Assembly (NCBI GenBank): GCA_041392475.1
Contig: JAWKLZ010000001.1
Coordinates: forward strand, 992,001 to 1,056,000
From: Chitinophagales bacterium
GTDB lineage: Bacteria > Bacteroidota > Bacteroidia > Chitinophagales > UBA2359
Length of the DNA stretch: 64,000 nt
Direction of reading: 5' to 3'
The notes under the pieces are model-generated. The model was not told the DNA's origin. It saw nothing but the letters and a program-made list of their open reading frames with translations, and searched no databases. The position numbers were made by a program, and so were the translations under genes. The stretch's first letter is position 1, and each line of letters begins with the position of its first letter. Below are positions 47,791 through 55,971 of the stretch, one piece after another.

Positions 47791-48273
47791 TCAAAAAGGC
47801 AAATCATCGTCAGTACCCTTGTCGTTTTCATTGGGTAGTTCTACATGGGCATAGGCTTTTAGGCAGCTATTGCAGAGGGCTAAAGGGTCAGTAGGATGGA
47901 TAAAATTCTTGTACCGATAGCCTGTATGTTCTTCGATGGAAGCCCGAATAAAATAAACTTCAATAGGTACAGGACTTTTATCGCTGTGAAAAAGGATGTA
48001 GCGGTCGTCACAAAATTTTTTGAAGGCATTTTGGGTTTCAGTAGCCAAATGCATCAACCGCTCTCTGTCTTTGTTCTTGTCTTCCCCATTGGGATATTCG
48101 CCTATTTTTAGCTGCAAAATAATCGGTTGTCCATTGCGGTCGTAGGAGCATACAGTGACCAATACGCCTACTTTGTCTCTTTGAGGGAGTTCCTGCGTGC
48201 GTGTATGAAAATACAGGTCTCTGTTGGCTACTTGCAGAAACTGAAAGGAATATTCGTAATATAGCGGCAACAT
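47791..48273 (-). CDS. Protein with SSB-type DDDLPF tail
   Basis: The 160-residue protein ends KGTDDDLPF, the acidic tip by which single-stranded-DNA-binding proteins recruit replication and repair partners. The body is beta-rich (VGVLVTVCSYDRNGQPIILQ) with a Cys pair (LCNSC) near the end, but an OB-fold cannot be confirmed by eye. It overlaps no neighbour and lies 12 bases downstream of the zinc-ribbon gene, so the two are probably translated from one message. I infer a role in DNA handling within a mobile or replication module. Confidence 0.6.
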   Translation of the reverse strand: MLPLYYEYSFQFLQVANRDLYFHTRTQELPQRDKVGVLVTVCSYDRNGQPIILQLKIGEYPNGEDKNKDRERLMHLATETQNAFKKFCDDRYILFHSDKSPVPIEVYFIRASIEEHTGYRYKNFIHPTDPLALCNSCLKAYAHVELPNENDKGTDDDLPF

Positions 48274-48285
48274 ATATTAATTGAT

Positions 48286-48990
48286 TTAGGGGTTGGTTAT
48301 GAATTGTGCAACATCTATTCGCTTCCACCTGCAAAACTGCACCACTGCGCCAAACAAATCTGCAATCTGCTGCAATTGACTGCGTTCATTCGTGGAGGTG
48401 GGCGTGTGAGTAGCACCTACTTTTTCGTAGAGGAGGCGGTGACTGTCCGATAGATAACTCACAAAGTCCCGCAATCGAACGGGTGATTGTCGCTCCAATG
48501 ATACGGCATAGAGATGTGCCATCAGCAGCGGTATCAATTCGGATAGGTCTGCCGCCATATAGTGTCGGCTGTTGGCATAGGACAAAATGTATCGTCGGCG
48601 GGTATTCCAAAGTGCTTCATACACCCTAAGCTGTTCGACCTTTAGACAAAAGTTGTGGGCTATGCGGTGAAAAATAGGGGCATGAGTCGTTTCCGTATTG
48701 GTGAGCAGCACTTTGGTGGCGTACAGTCGCTGACAATCTGCCACAAAACGCACGATGTCTGCTACCTCCAACAAATGACCGAGTTCTACTGCTCTTTCTA
48801 TCAGGTTGGCATCTATGCAGACCTGCAATGAATGTTCGGCTGCCTGCTGTTCGATTTCACAAACCTGCGCTTCTTGTCGTTTGCTCAGACAGTGCGGACA
48901 CACTTCTACGCCATTGAAGTAGGTCGGATTGGACTTGTCGGGAAGATAGACTTCCTGGCAGTCCTCACAGTTTTCTTGTCGTGGTTTCAT
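48286..48990 (-). CDS. Zinc-ribbon protein of the replication-like module
   Basis: The 234-residue protein begins with a four-cysteine zinc ribbon (CEDCQEVYLPDK, then CPHCLSKRQ), which may bind DNA or a protein. The rest is helical, without a signal peptide or membrane helix, and is rich in Leu and Arg. It is the first gene of a minus-strand group with the SSB-tail protein, the helical protein and the RepA-like ATPase. No named family was recognised. Confidence 0.65.
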   Translation of the reverse strand: MKPRQENCEDCQEVYLPDKSNPTYFNGVEVCPHCLSKRQEAQVCEIEQQAAEHSLQVCIDANLIERAVELGHLLEVADIVRFVADCQRLYATKVLLTNTETTHAPIFHRIAHNFCLKVEQLRVYEALWNTRRRYILSYANSRHYMAADLSELIPLLMAHLYAVSLERQSPVRLRDFVSYLSDSHRLLYEKVGATHTPTSTNERSQLQQIADLFGAVVQFCRWKRIDVAQFITNP

Positions 48991-49159
48991 TTGGGGGATA
49001 GTGTTTAAAATAATTTTACAAAAGAATGACCTTGGTTTTTAGTAAAAAACTAATTATTTTAGTATTGCGCCAAATATACTACATTATTTTTCAAACTGGG
49101 TAAAGTTTCTGCAATTTTTTTTATTTTTTTTTTGAACGACTGTACTTCAAAAGCTTGAA

Positions 49160-49846
49160 TCAAATATTGAGATTCTTTTTCGGTTGTACCAAGACCAATG
49201 TACCTACTGTCATCAGCAACAAAGCCAAAATAAGCAAGCCCCATTCGGAAAGGGTGGGGACAGGAGGGGTTGAATCTGTAAGCTGCACATCTGCTGACCA
49301 GCCACAAGTATTCACTACAGTACTAAACCTTGAAGCAAGGGTAAGACATCCATTTGTAGAGGTGAATAGAGTGCCTGTGCTCCCTACCATTAACGATAGC
49401 TCCTCACCCTCAACACTCGAGTTATAAAGTTCAGGGTCTGTTGATGTGGGGTTGGTTGAACTTCCACTTGAATTACTAGCAGTAACTGGTGCAGCCCCAT
49501 CAAAAATGGCCAACCAATCAAAATTACCAAAAACTCTAAATTCAGTAAAGTTGATTGAAATTTGCTGCCCAGGAGGAGCACAATAGGTGGTGACAGTGAT
49601 GCAGCCACAATTTGGGTAATTCCCCAAAGGCCCTTCAATAGTCGAACTACAGTCACCTCCAGGCCCTCCATTCATTCCATCAGAGGCATCGTGAACGCTG
49701 TCGCCAGTTGATGGATAGATAGTTGTTGTTGTACCTGCATCAGGAACAATCTGAGTCTGAGCTAAAGAAGAGAGTGAAAATACAAGTAGGAAAACGGGGA
49801 CAAAGTGTCTTAAACAGTTGAATAAAATGGTAAAAGATTTGGGCAT
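49160..49846 (-). CDS. Secreted CUB-like protein with IPTL-CTERM tail
   Basis: The 228-residue protein has a signal peptide (FVPVFLLVFSLSSLAQ), then a CUB-type beta domain with paired cysteines (SINFTEFRVFGNFDWLAIFDG, and later STVVNTCGWSADV). The end, VPTLSEWGLLILALLLMTVG with a basic tail, is a typical IPTL-CTERM signal: short motif, membrane helix and positive charges. Those signals are processed by exosortase-like systems, best known in Proteobacteria. Here the protein lacks a T9SS tail, so it must be sorted differently from the other secreted proteins of the window. Confidence 0.8.
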   Translation of the reverse strand: MPKSFTILFNCLRHFVPVFLLVFSLSSLAQTQIVPDAGTTTTIYPSTGDSVHDASDGMNGGPGGDCSSTIEGPLGNYPNCGCITVTTYCAPPGQQISINFTEFRVFGNFDWLAIFDGAAPVTASNSSGSSTNPTSTDPELYNSSVEGEELSLMVGSTGTLFTSTNGCLTLASRFSTVVNTCGWSADVQLTDSTPPVPTLSEWGLLILALLLMTVGTLVLVQPKKNLNI

Positions 49847-49922
49847 TTTTTTTTAGTCTTTAAAGGTTTCAAATATATTCTCTATTTAATTTTTTGACAC
49901 TTACAATGTAGCCATTTTTTGG

Positions 49923-51152
49923 TCAAAATCCAAATCTAAACGACATGCCATAATTGTCGTTTCTTTGTTGTCCTACAAGCAATGAATAGGTTCCGTCCTC
50001 TTGTTGGAGATATGCCCTTTTGGGAGCATGGTCGTACAGCACCCTATAATGTATCACAATGGAGAAATTCTTTTCTATTTGAATGGAAAAGCTGGATACC
50101 AAATCTACAAATAAATCGTACCTTCTATCTTCCAAATCTCCTTGACTGACAGTGCTGAATCCTTTCCCCAAAGGCATTTTAAAATAAGGATAAATTTTCA
50201 ACTTGTATTTGTCTTTTGGTTGCCATGCAAAAGTGGGTCGCAACTCCCATCTGAGCTTATTTGTTGCAGTAAAATCTTGGCTTATAAGCGTGTCCATTCC
50301 ATTGAAGTTCAAATTATTTGTTGCCATCGCATCTTCCAATTCATAATAGATGCCTATCAAAAGCCCCAGTCTCAACTTACTGTACTTTTTATAGTTTGAC
50401 CTAACATATTTCTCACGGGTATCGACGATGGTATTTAGTTCGGGTTCCGTAATGTTTAGTATACTCTTTTTCAGATAACATTCTTTTAAACACCTTTTTA
50501 AATCCGTACCATAAGACTCATATTTGGGAATGTTCTCCAAGCTCTTCAAATTGCTTTTCCCTTGTGTGGTCATCCTATTTTTTGAGAAAAAATTCAATAT
50601 GAAACCAGCTCCCGTTTCGTATCTCTGTTCAATTCCAAGAAAGTTGTTGCTAAACCTCTTTACAAACACATAATTTTCCAGCCACAAACCATCATTTGTA
50701 GCCTCAGAGTCGGGAACGAATGGATGAAAATCAAAGGACATATCGATATCAGAAATATTTTCTTGAAATACTCCATTTTGTATCGTCGTCTGCAAGTTCA
50801 ATGAAAACTCTACTTCATGAGGATAAGCTCCTTTTTCTAAACTTGCATGTACACCAATTCTGAATAGATTCCTAATGTCGTTTTCGTTTCCACTGAATGA
50901 AAAACCCGCTTTTCCATTTAGTTCGTGTTCTTCACCCCAATACTCATTGAAGTAATCCAATAATTGCTGCATTTCCATTATTTCTAAGGAGTCTTTTTGG
51001 TACTTGTCGGCATCTGATGTATCCAGATTGAACACTTTGTGGGAACTGATGCGATTGTACACTTCTAAGAAGTCTCTATCGGAATTTTGTGCAGAAAGGG
51101 TATGAAGTAGCACAAACGGAAGCAGAATGATTGTCAATAGTTTTTTTTGCAT
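49923..51152 (-). CDS. Probable outer-membrane protein, unknown family
   Basis: The 409-residue protein has a signal peptide (LLTIILLPFVLLHTLSAQ). The C-terminal half has alternating aromatic strands (WELRPTFAWQPKDKYKLKIY, FSIQIEKNFSIVIHYRVLYD) and ends with an aromatic residue (MSFRFGF), as beta-barrels do. The N-terminal half is more charged. No family was recognised, and no partner gene is evident. Confidence 0.6.
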   Translation of the reverse strand: MQKKLLTIILLPFVLLHTLSAQNSDRDFLEVYNRISSHKVFNLDTSDADKYQKDSLEIMEMQQLLDYFNEYWGEEHELNGKAGFSFSGNENDIRNLFRIGVHASLEKGAYPHEVEFSLNLQTTIQNGVFQENISDIDMSFDFHPFVPDSEATNDGLWLENYVFVKRFSNNFLGIEQRYETGAGFILNFFSKNRMTTQGKSNLKSLENIPKYESYGTDLKRCLKECYLKKSILNITEPELNTIVDTREKYVRSNYKKYSKLRLGLLIGIYYELEDAMATNNLNFNGMDTLISQDFTATNKLRWELRPTFAWQPKDKYKLKIYPYFKMPLGKGFSTVSQGDLEDRRYDLFVDLVSSFSIQIEKNFSIVIHYRVLYDHAPKRAYLQQEDGTYSLLVGQQRNDNYGMSFRFGF

Positions 51153-51287
51153 GGATTTTTGTCTTTTAGGTTTTGAATTGAGGGAGTAGCGTTACTGGGC
51201 GTGCGATGAAAATAAAGATAAGTAGTTGAAGGGGAAATATCAAACGAAAAGTTTGGCAACCGTTGGAGTGGGGTTTACTTAATAGTG

Positions 51288-51421
51288 GAAGCGAAACACT
51301 TTACTTATTGATAGTCATTCCTTTAGGTGTTTCACCAATATTGAAGGAGGTAGGGGGTTCTTTTGTTTTTTAAGGAGTGAAACACTTTATTGATTGATTG
51401 TCATTATGTTAGGTGTTTCAA
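51288..51421. repeat. Two 47-bp related repeats
   Basis: GAAACACTTTA...TAGGTGTTTCA occurs at about 51291-51333 and 51378-51420. Each is itself an imperfect inverted repeat (GAAACAC with GTGTTTC). They sit in the 564-bp gap upstream of the membrane protein gene; the remainder holds the 127-bp repeat copies and no gene. Confidence 0.6.
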
Positions 51422-51446
51422 GGATGTTTCGGAAGGTTGTCGTTCC

Positions 51447-51720
51447 AAGTGTCGCCAATGACATCCCCCTCACCCCCTTCAAAGGGGGAATTCGGATGTT
51501 GAGCGAACTCTTTACTCACCAAGTGAAAACTCGCAAACGTTTGGAAAACTTGGCGACGTTGGAACGACTCCACTTCAACTGTTGAGCGACCTTTCCGTTC
51601 CGAGTGTCGCCAAATCCTTCGGATGTTGAGCGAACTCTTCACTTACCAAGTGAAAACGTTGACAACACCCAACGGCTTTGTCGACGTTTGAACGACTGGC
51701 GACATTTGAACAATTACTAC
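51447..51720 (+). repeat. 127-bp repeat family, left group
   Basis: Core (G/A)AGTGTCGCCAA starts at 51447 and 51602. The spacing is 155 bases instead of 127 because of a 28-base insert around 51469-51490 with the hairpin CCCCCTT/AAGGGGG. A third unit beginning near 51661 is degenerate. Units resemble the array at 53409 in the same orientation. Confidence 0.85.
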
Positions 51721-53333
51721 CTATGCTGTTTCAATTCCCCATCAATATTCAGAACAGGTTTACCCAATTTGGAGTCTTTTTTGACTAAAAAACCAACTGC
51801 AAACAACCAAACCTCCTTGTCCATTCCCTCAAAAGGCTCAAAGTATTTATGACTGCTGATTTGGGTCATGGCTTGCTTCAAAAGATACGCCATCGTTCCC
51901 TTTTCACCATACTTAAACTCGATGATGTAAACCATCTCGTCCATCTCCAAGGTACAGTCTATGCGCCCCTTATCCGTAGAGCCTTCCAAATGAGAGCGAA
52001 TACCCAATAGAGATAAAACCAAATAAAACAAACCGTGATAGTAGGCTTCACTGGCTTGCTTGCGATGTTGATAGGGCAATGCGCTGAAAAGAGAGCGCAG
52101 AATTTTTAAGAATCCATCTTTGTCTTGATTTTGCAGTGCCGTTCTCAATTTGATGGCGTTATAATTAATATTCGCAACATTCTGATTGGAAAACACTTCC
52201 AATATAAATGCATTGAAGGACTGTCTGACTTCCGAATTGGGATAATTGAGGGTGTACAAGTCACCGATTTCTGTTTCAAAAATATTTGTAATGGTCAAAT
52301 AACCCGTTTCATATAGCAGTTTTTCAAGTGGAATTCGTGTTGTCAAATCATAGCTACTATCCAACATAGCTGTTTCTATATTCTCGAACTCTTCCATTGT
52401 CGGTACAGTCTCTCTTTCAATGGCGTATTTCTCTTTTATCAGTTTTATTAGAATGGCAGGTGTTCCTGTTTCAAACCAATAGTTGTTGAATTTTTGGTCT
52501 TGAAAGACATTTACAATCGAGTAGGGATTGAAGAGTCTGCTTTTGCCATCCCAAGAATAGCCATCATACCAAGTAGTTATCTCCTCTAAGAGTTCTGTTT
52601 CTGTGGTTTGTTCCTTTGCAGCAAACTGACGGATATAATCTCCAAAATATTGCTTCAACTCTTCCATAGTAAAACCCAGAATATTGACAAACTGAGGCTT
52701 TAAGCTCACATCTTTCATCAAATTGACGACCGAAAAGATGGACATCTTGGCGAATTTGGAGATGCCTGTAAAGAATACAAACTTGAGTTCATTATTGGAG
52801 GCTTTGAGAATACTGTAAAAATCACGCAAGGAGTTTTGGAAATCTTCTGCCGCCTTCATGTTCGTAATATTGCGAGCAATTGGGGCATCGTATTCATCTA
52901 TCAATACCACTACCTCTTTGCCCGTTTTTTCATAAATCTCCAATATCAAATCATTCATCATAGCAGCATAATTTTGGGAATAGAGTTTAACCTTATGCTG
53001 ACGAGCATATTTATTCATCAATTTAGCCATTTGGTTCTCGAAGGATTCAAAATCATTGTACGTAATGCGTCCAAAATCAATCCGAATCACAGGATATTCT
53101 TTCCATTCTATCTTATCCTCTATCCACAAACCTTTGAACAGCTCTTTTTTGCCTTGAAACATAGCTTCCAAGGTGCTGATTAATAGAGATTTACCAAATC
53201 TACGGGGGCGAGATAAAAAAATATAGCGACTGTAATTTATTAACTCATATATTTCTTTGGTTTTATCTACATAGACATACCCTTCTTCTATTATTCTTGT
53301 GAAAGCCGATTCTGCTAAAGGTAGTTTTTTCAT
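51717..53333 (-). CDS. AAA-ATPase-like / PD-(D/E)XK nuclease family protein
   Basis: The 538-residue protein has the family start KKLPLAESAFTRIIEEGYVY, P-loop FLSRPRRFGKSLLISTL and Walker B-like VVLIDEYDAPI, and then the C-terminal DUF1703-type nuclease region (STDKGRIDCTLEMDEMVYII, EFKYGEKGTMAYLLKQAM) with D-x(n)-E-x-K. Full length and intact. These genes occur in many copies in Bacteroidota and are often placed among mobile elements; their role is not settled, but conflict or selfish behaviour has been suggested from distribution. Both flanks carry the 127-bp repeat family. Confidence 0.87.
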   Translation of the reverse strand: MKKLPLAESAFTRIIEEGYVYVDKTKEIYELINYSRYIFLSRPRRFGKSLLISTLEAMFQGKKELFKGLWIEDKIEWKEYPVIRIDFGRITYNDFESFENQMAKLMNKYARQHKVKLYSQNYAAMMNDLILEIYEKTGKEVVVLIDEYDAPIARNITNMKAAEDFQNSLRDFYSILKASNNELKFVFFTGISKFAKMSIFSVVNLMKDVSLKPQFVNILGFTMEELKQYFGDYIRQFAAKEQTTETELLEEITTWYDGYSWDGKSRLFNPYSIVNVFQDQKFNNYWFETGTPAILIKLIKEKYAIERETVPTMEEFENIETAMLDSSYDLTTRIPLEKLLYETGYLTITNIFETEIGDLYTLNYPNSEVRQSFNAFILEVFSNQNVANINYNAIKLRTALQNQDKDGFLKILRSLFSALPYQHRKQASEAYYHGLFYLVLSLLGIRSHLEGSTDKGRIDCTLEMDEMVYIIEFKYGEKGTMAYLLKQAMTQISSHKYFEPFEGMDKEVWLFAVGFLVKKDSKLGKPVLNIDGELKQHR

Positions 53334-53408
53334 CTAATTCAATTCTTTTGAAGCAAAACAGATGGGAAGATACAAAAGTTTCAGTTGTTGTTTTTGATGC
53401 TCCGCTCC

Positions 53409-53711
53409 GAGTGTCGCCAAACCCTTCGGGTGTTGAGCGAACTCTGCACTACCTAAGAGAAAACTCGCAAATGTTTGGAAAACTTGGCGACGTTGGAACG
53501 ACTCCACTTCAACTGTTGAGCGACCTTTCCGTTCCGAGTGTCGCCAAATCCTTCGGATGTTGAGCGAACTCTTTACTCACCAAGTGAAAACTCGCAAATA
53601 TTTGAAAAACTTGGCGGCGTTTGAACGACTCCACTTCAACTGTTGAGCGACCTTTCCGTTCCGAGTGTCGCCAAATCCTTCGGATGTTGAGCGAACTCTT
53701 CACTCACCAAC
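53409..53711 (+). repeat. 127-bp tandem repeat, 2.4 units
   Basis: GAGTGTCGCCAA starts at 53409, 53536 and 53663, an exact period of 127. Each unit contains a CCTTCGGATGTTGAGCGAAC segment and then CTTGGCG(A/G)CGTT(G/T)GAACGAC, which pairs partly with the start. The third unit stops at about 53711. The rest of 53712-53935 shows no gene I recognise. Confidence 0.92.
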
Positions 53712-53935
53712 CGAAACCAAACCTCCCAAATCGTTTTCATCTTTTCCGATCGAGATTGGACTTGCTACCTCTCCGAAACCGACCGAAAATCCACCGTCCA
53801 AGTAAGCTACACCCAACTCTAAGCCTTTTCTTTTTTACTGCCAAAAAAGCCGAGCGCAGCGATTTAAAAAAGCTGCCACTCTAATACGTTCCATAAAATG
53901 CTACAAATCTGAATAAAATATCCTAAATCTGTTAA

Positions 53936-54097
53936 AATTATTCCCAATTCGTTATATATTGCAGCCACTTACAATTATCAATCAAGACAATTGTTGAAAT
54001 AAAAGGCAACTCAAGTATTAAAATTCTACTTAAAATTGCGGACGAAAGCGGTAAAGTAAGAGTAAACCACCTCATTAAAGAAACAGCTGTATTATGA
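53936..54097 (+). pseudogene. 3' remnant of an upstream gene of the RecD operon
   Basis: An open stretch of 53 codons ends at TGA 54095-54097 and overlaps the ATG of the next gene by ATGA, a typical operon junction. The final part, EIKGNSSIKILLKIADESGK then VRVNHLIKETAVL, reads like a real protein end. No start codon is present in frame, so the 5' part has been lost. Family not recognised. Confidence 0.35.
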
Positions 54098-54318
54098 AGT
54101 ACAACCCTCGCTACTCCCTGAAACATTTATCGATAAGAGTGCCGTGGCATGACCATGCTTGGGATGGTACTATCTGTACCAATCCAAAAGCCAATGGAGC
54201 TTGCTTAATATTAAAAAATTGCGCTCTCAATCGCAATGATGAATTGGAACAGCAATTGGCAGGAAAGTCACTGAGAGACGATGACGTAACTGAACAACAG
54301 TATCCTACTTGTATAAAA
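54094..54318 (+). pseudogene. 5' part of RecD-like helicase gene, cut by an IS
   Basis: These 75 codons (KYNPRYSLKHLSIRVPWHDH, then a Cys-rich ICTNPKANGACLILKNC) form an N-terminal domain that in homologues precedes the sequence starting at 55972. At 54318 the frame runs into the insertion sequence and would give a 92-residue product ending at 54372. Joining codon 75 to base 55972 gives YPTCIK-ESGTFMASF without a frameshift. Confidence 0.85.
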
Positions 54319-55964
54319 TTAGACTTTGGACAAAAGAATCCCATTCAACCTTCGGTTGAGCTAAAAACATAATAATATTTTCTTATATTATCACTTGATT
54401 TGTTCAATATTTTGCTTGTAATTTTGTTCATTTTTGAGTTTTTTCTTTGGTTTCTGCTTCGGTTTCTGCTTTAAGACGGTTCCTTTCTTACGCCCCTTTC
54501 CATTTTTAGACTCTTGAGGTTTGAAGGGTCGAATATCAAAAGTAGAAAAAAGTCTTTTTGCTCCTTTTCGGGTCATTGCAACTGACTTTCTCTGTTTGTT
54601 CTGTTGAGCTCTTTTTACTTCAGGCAGATATTCTTCCCATGGATTGACACAAACTTCGGTTTCTGTGGATGCAAAGTACAAAAGCCAATAAGTCAGCTGT
54701 ACTGTCCATAACCAAGCATCCAAAGCCTCTACATTAGATGTTTGGTATTTGTCGGCTAAGAATTGCTGTTTACTGAAACGATTATGAACCTCAATATCAT
54801 AGCGATGTTTGTAGTCCGTTTGAATTTCGAGTGTGGTGTGCGTTCTGCGATTTTTGCCCCATACACCCACAAACATATCTCGCTTGAATAAACAAGCTCC
54901 CGTTTCTTTGTCTATGAATCGAATACACGCCAAATCAAATGGCTTATCCTCCATTTTATAGCTATTTTTACCACGCAAAAGCACATCATTCCAACGATAA
55001 ATTTGAACGAGGATTTTGCGTCCTTTTGCTAAAGTGGTTTCATATTCTACTTCATCATCAGTAGCTAAATCAAAAATGGGGCGTTGGGCTTTACTAAAAT
55101 ATTGCTTGGTTTTGCGATGCTTAAACTTACGCACACGCTCGGTTTGTAAATAATAAGGCTCATCTTCATAAGTTTTCTTGCGTCCGCCCTTTTTTTGTTC
55201 ACCACAGTAAGGTTTATACACTTTCATTCCATAGCGCACTCTACTGATTAAAAGCAGATTATCGAACTTCTCAATCAATGGACTAATAAATTCTGGAACC
55301 GTATAACTCGAATCAGAAGTGTTCGTAACTTTTGTACTTTCGGCAAAAGGTAGATTCTCATCTTCTAAGACATTACACAGTTGCTGAACGACAACACTTA
55401 TTTTATCGGATTGTAAATCTACTCGTAGATTATCCAAAGGAACGCTCCAAGCAGCAGGATGTTTTTCATCATAAAGATGTAGATTAAGACATGAAATATA
55501 ATATCCAATGTCTATAGGTTTATTACCATAAATGCGTACATTTGGGATATTGACAAATCCTCGTTCTGCCAATGTCCGTGATTCGGGTTTGCGTATTGTT
55601 GTAAAATCAGTAGAGAGTTTGTACTCCGATTGATAGGGCATTTTTTTGAAAAATAATTGCCGCAAATCTGATTTTAACGCTAACTTGTCTGCACCGTTAA
55701 GTTCTTCGCCAAAATCTTTCATTACTTTTCCAAGTATCGAGTAATGATATTGAAAAAATGGACTCAAACTTAGGGATGTGGGATTAGGGGCATTTACTTC
55801 ACTGCCCAATGCCATAAGTACATTCACTAAAGCCTTGGCGTGCTTTATGTCTGAATTTAAAATATCATGGCAAAACTCTTTTGTAATAGCTATGTTTTTC
55901 ACATAATATACTATAGCAATAGTTTTGCCTATTTTTTTTCAAACAATTTCCGTCCAAAGTCTAA
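54319..55964 (-). mobile_element. IS4-type insertion sequence, 1646 bp, 7-bp TSD
   Basis: The ends are 13-bp inverted repeats TTAGACTTTGGAC/GTCCAAAGTCTAA. The same 7 bases, TATAAAA, flank both sides (54312-54318 and 55965-55971). The single gene is a transposase on the minus strand. A hairpin TCAACC/GGTTGA at 54345-54359 lies after the transposase stop. The element appears complete and recent, since target and ends are undamaged. Confidence 0.95.
54391..55902 (-). CDS. DDE transposase of the IS4 (YREK) type
   Basis: The 503-residue protein shows the C-terminal signature Y-x2-R-x3-E-x6-K in YKHRYDIEVHNRFSK, diagnostic of the IS4 superfamily, with conserved helix LDAWLWTVQLTYWLLYFAS after it. 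An acidic residue in TNTSDSSYT is a plausible first catalytic Asp. The end is very basic (KQKPKQKPKKKLKNEQN). It fills most of the 1646-bp element and starts 62 bases inside the right terminal repeat. It is probably functional, because no stop or frameshift is seen. The 7-bp duplication would fit some IS4 subgroups. Confidence 0.85.
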   Translation of the reverse strand: MKNIAITKEFCHDILNSDIKHAKALVNVLMALGSEVNAPNPTSLSLSPFFQYHYSILGKVMKDFGEELNGADKLALKSDLRQLFFKKMPYQSEYKLSTDFTTIRKPESRTLAERGFVNIPNVRIYGNKPIDIGYYISCLNLHLYDEKHPAAWSVPLDNLRVDLQSDKISVVVQQLCNVLEDENLPFAESTKVTNTSDSSYTVPEFISPLIEKFDNLLLISRVRYGMKVYKPYCGEQKKGGRKKTYEDEPYYLQTERVRKFKHRKTKQYFSKAQRPIFDLATDDEVEYETTLAKGRKILVQIYRWNDVLLRGKNSYKMEDKPFDLACIRFIDKETGACLFKRDMFVGVWGKNRRTHTTLEIQTDYKHRYDIEVHNRFSKQQFLADKYQTSNVEALDAWLWTVQLTYWLLYFASTETEVCVNPWEEYLPEVKRAQQNKQRKSVAMTRKGAKRLFSTFDIRPFKPQESKNGKGRKKGTVLKQKPKQKPKKKLKNEQNYKQNIEQIK

Positions 55965-55971
55965 TATAAAA

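Noticed and set aside
49059..49307. 82-residue minus-strand frame overlapping the IPTL-CTERM gene
   Set aside because: It overlaps the well-supported IPTL-CTERM tail in another frame and lacks any features.
53409..53711. CRISPR array
   Set aside because: The 127-bp units are contiguous and there are no unique spacers or cas genes.
55867..55971. First 35 codons of the open frame that leads into the RecD-like gene
   Set aside because: They lie in the insertion sequence and its target duplication; the native N-terminus is at 54094-54318.
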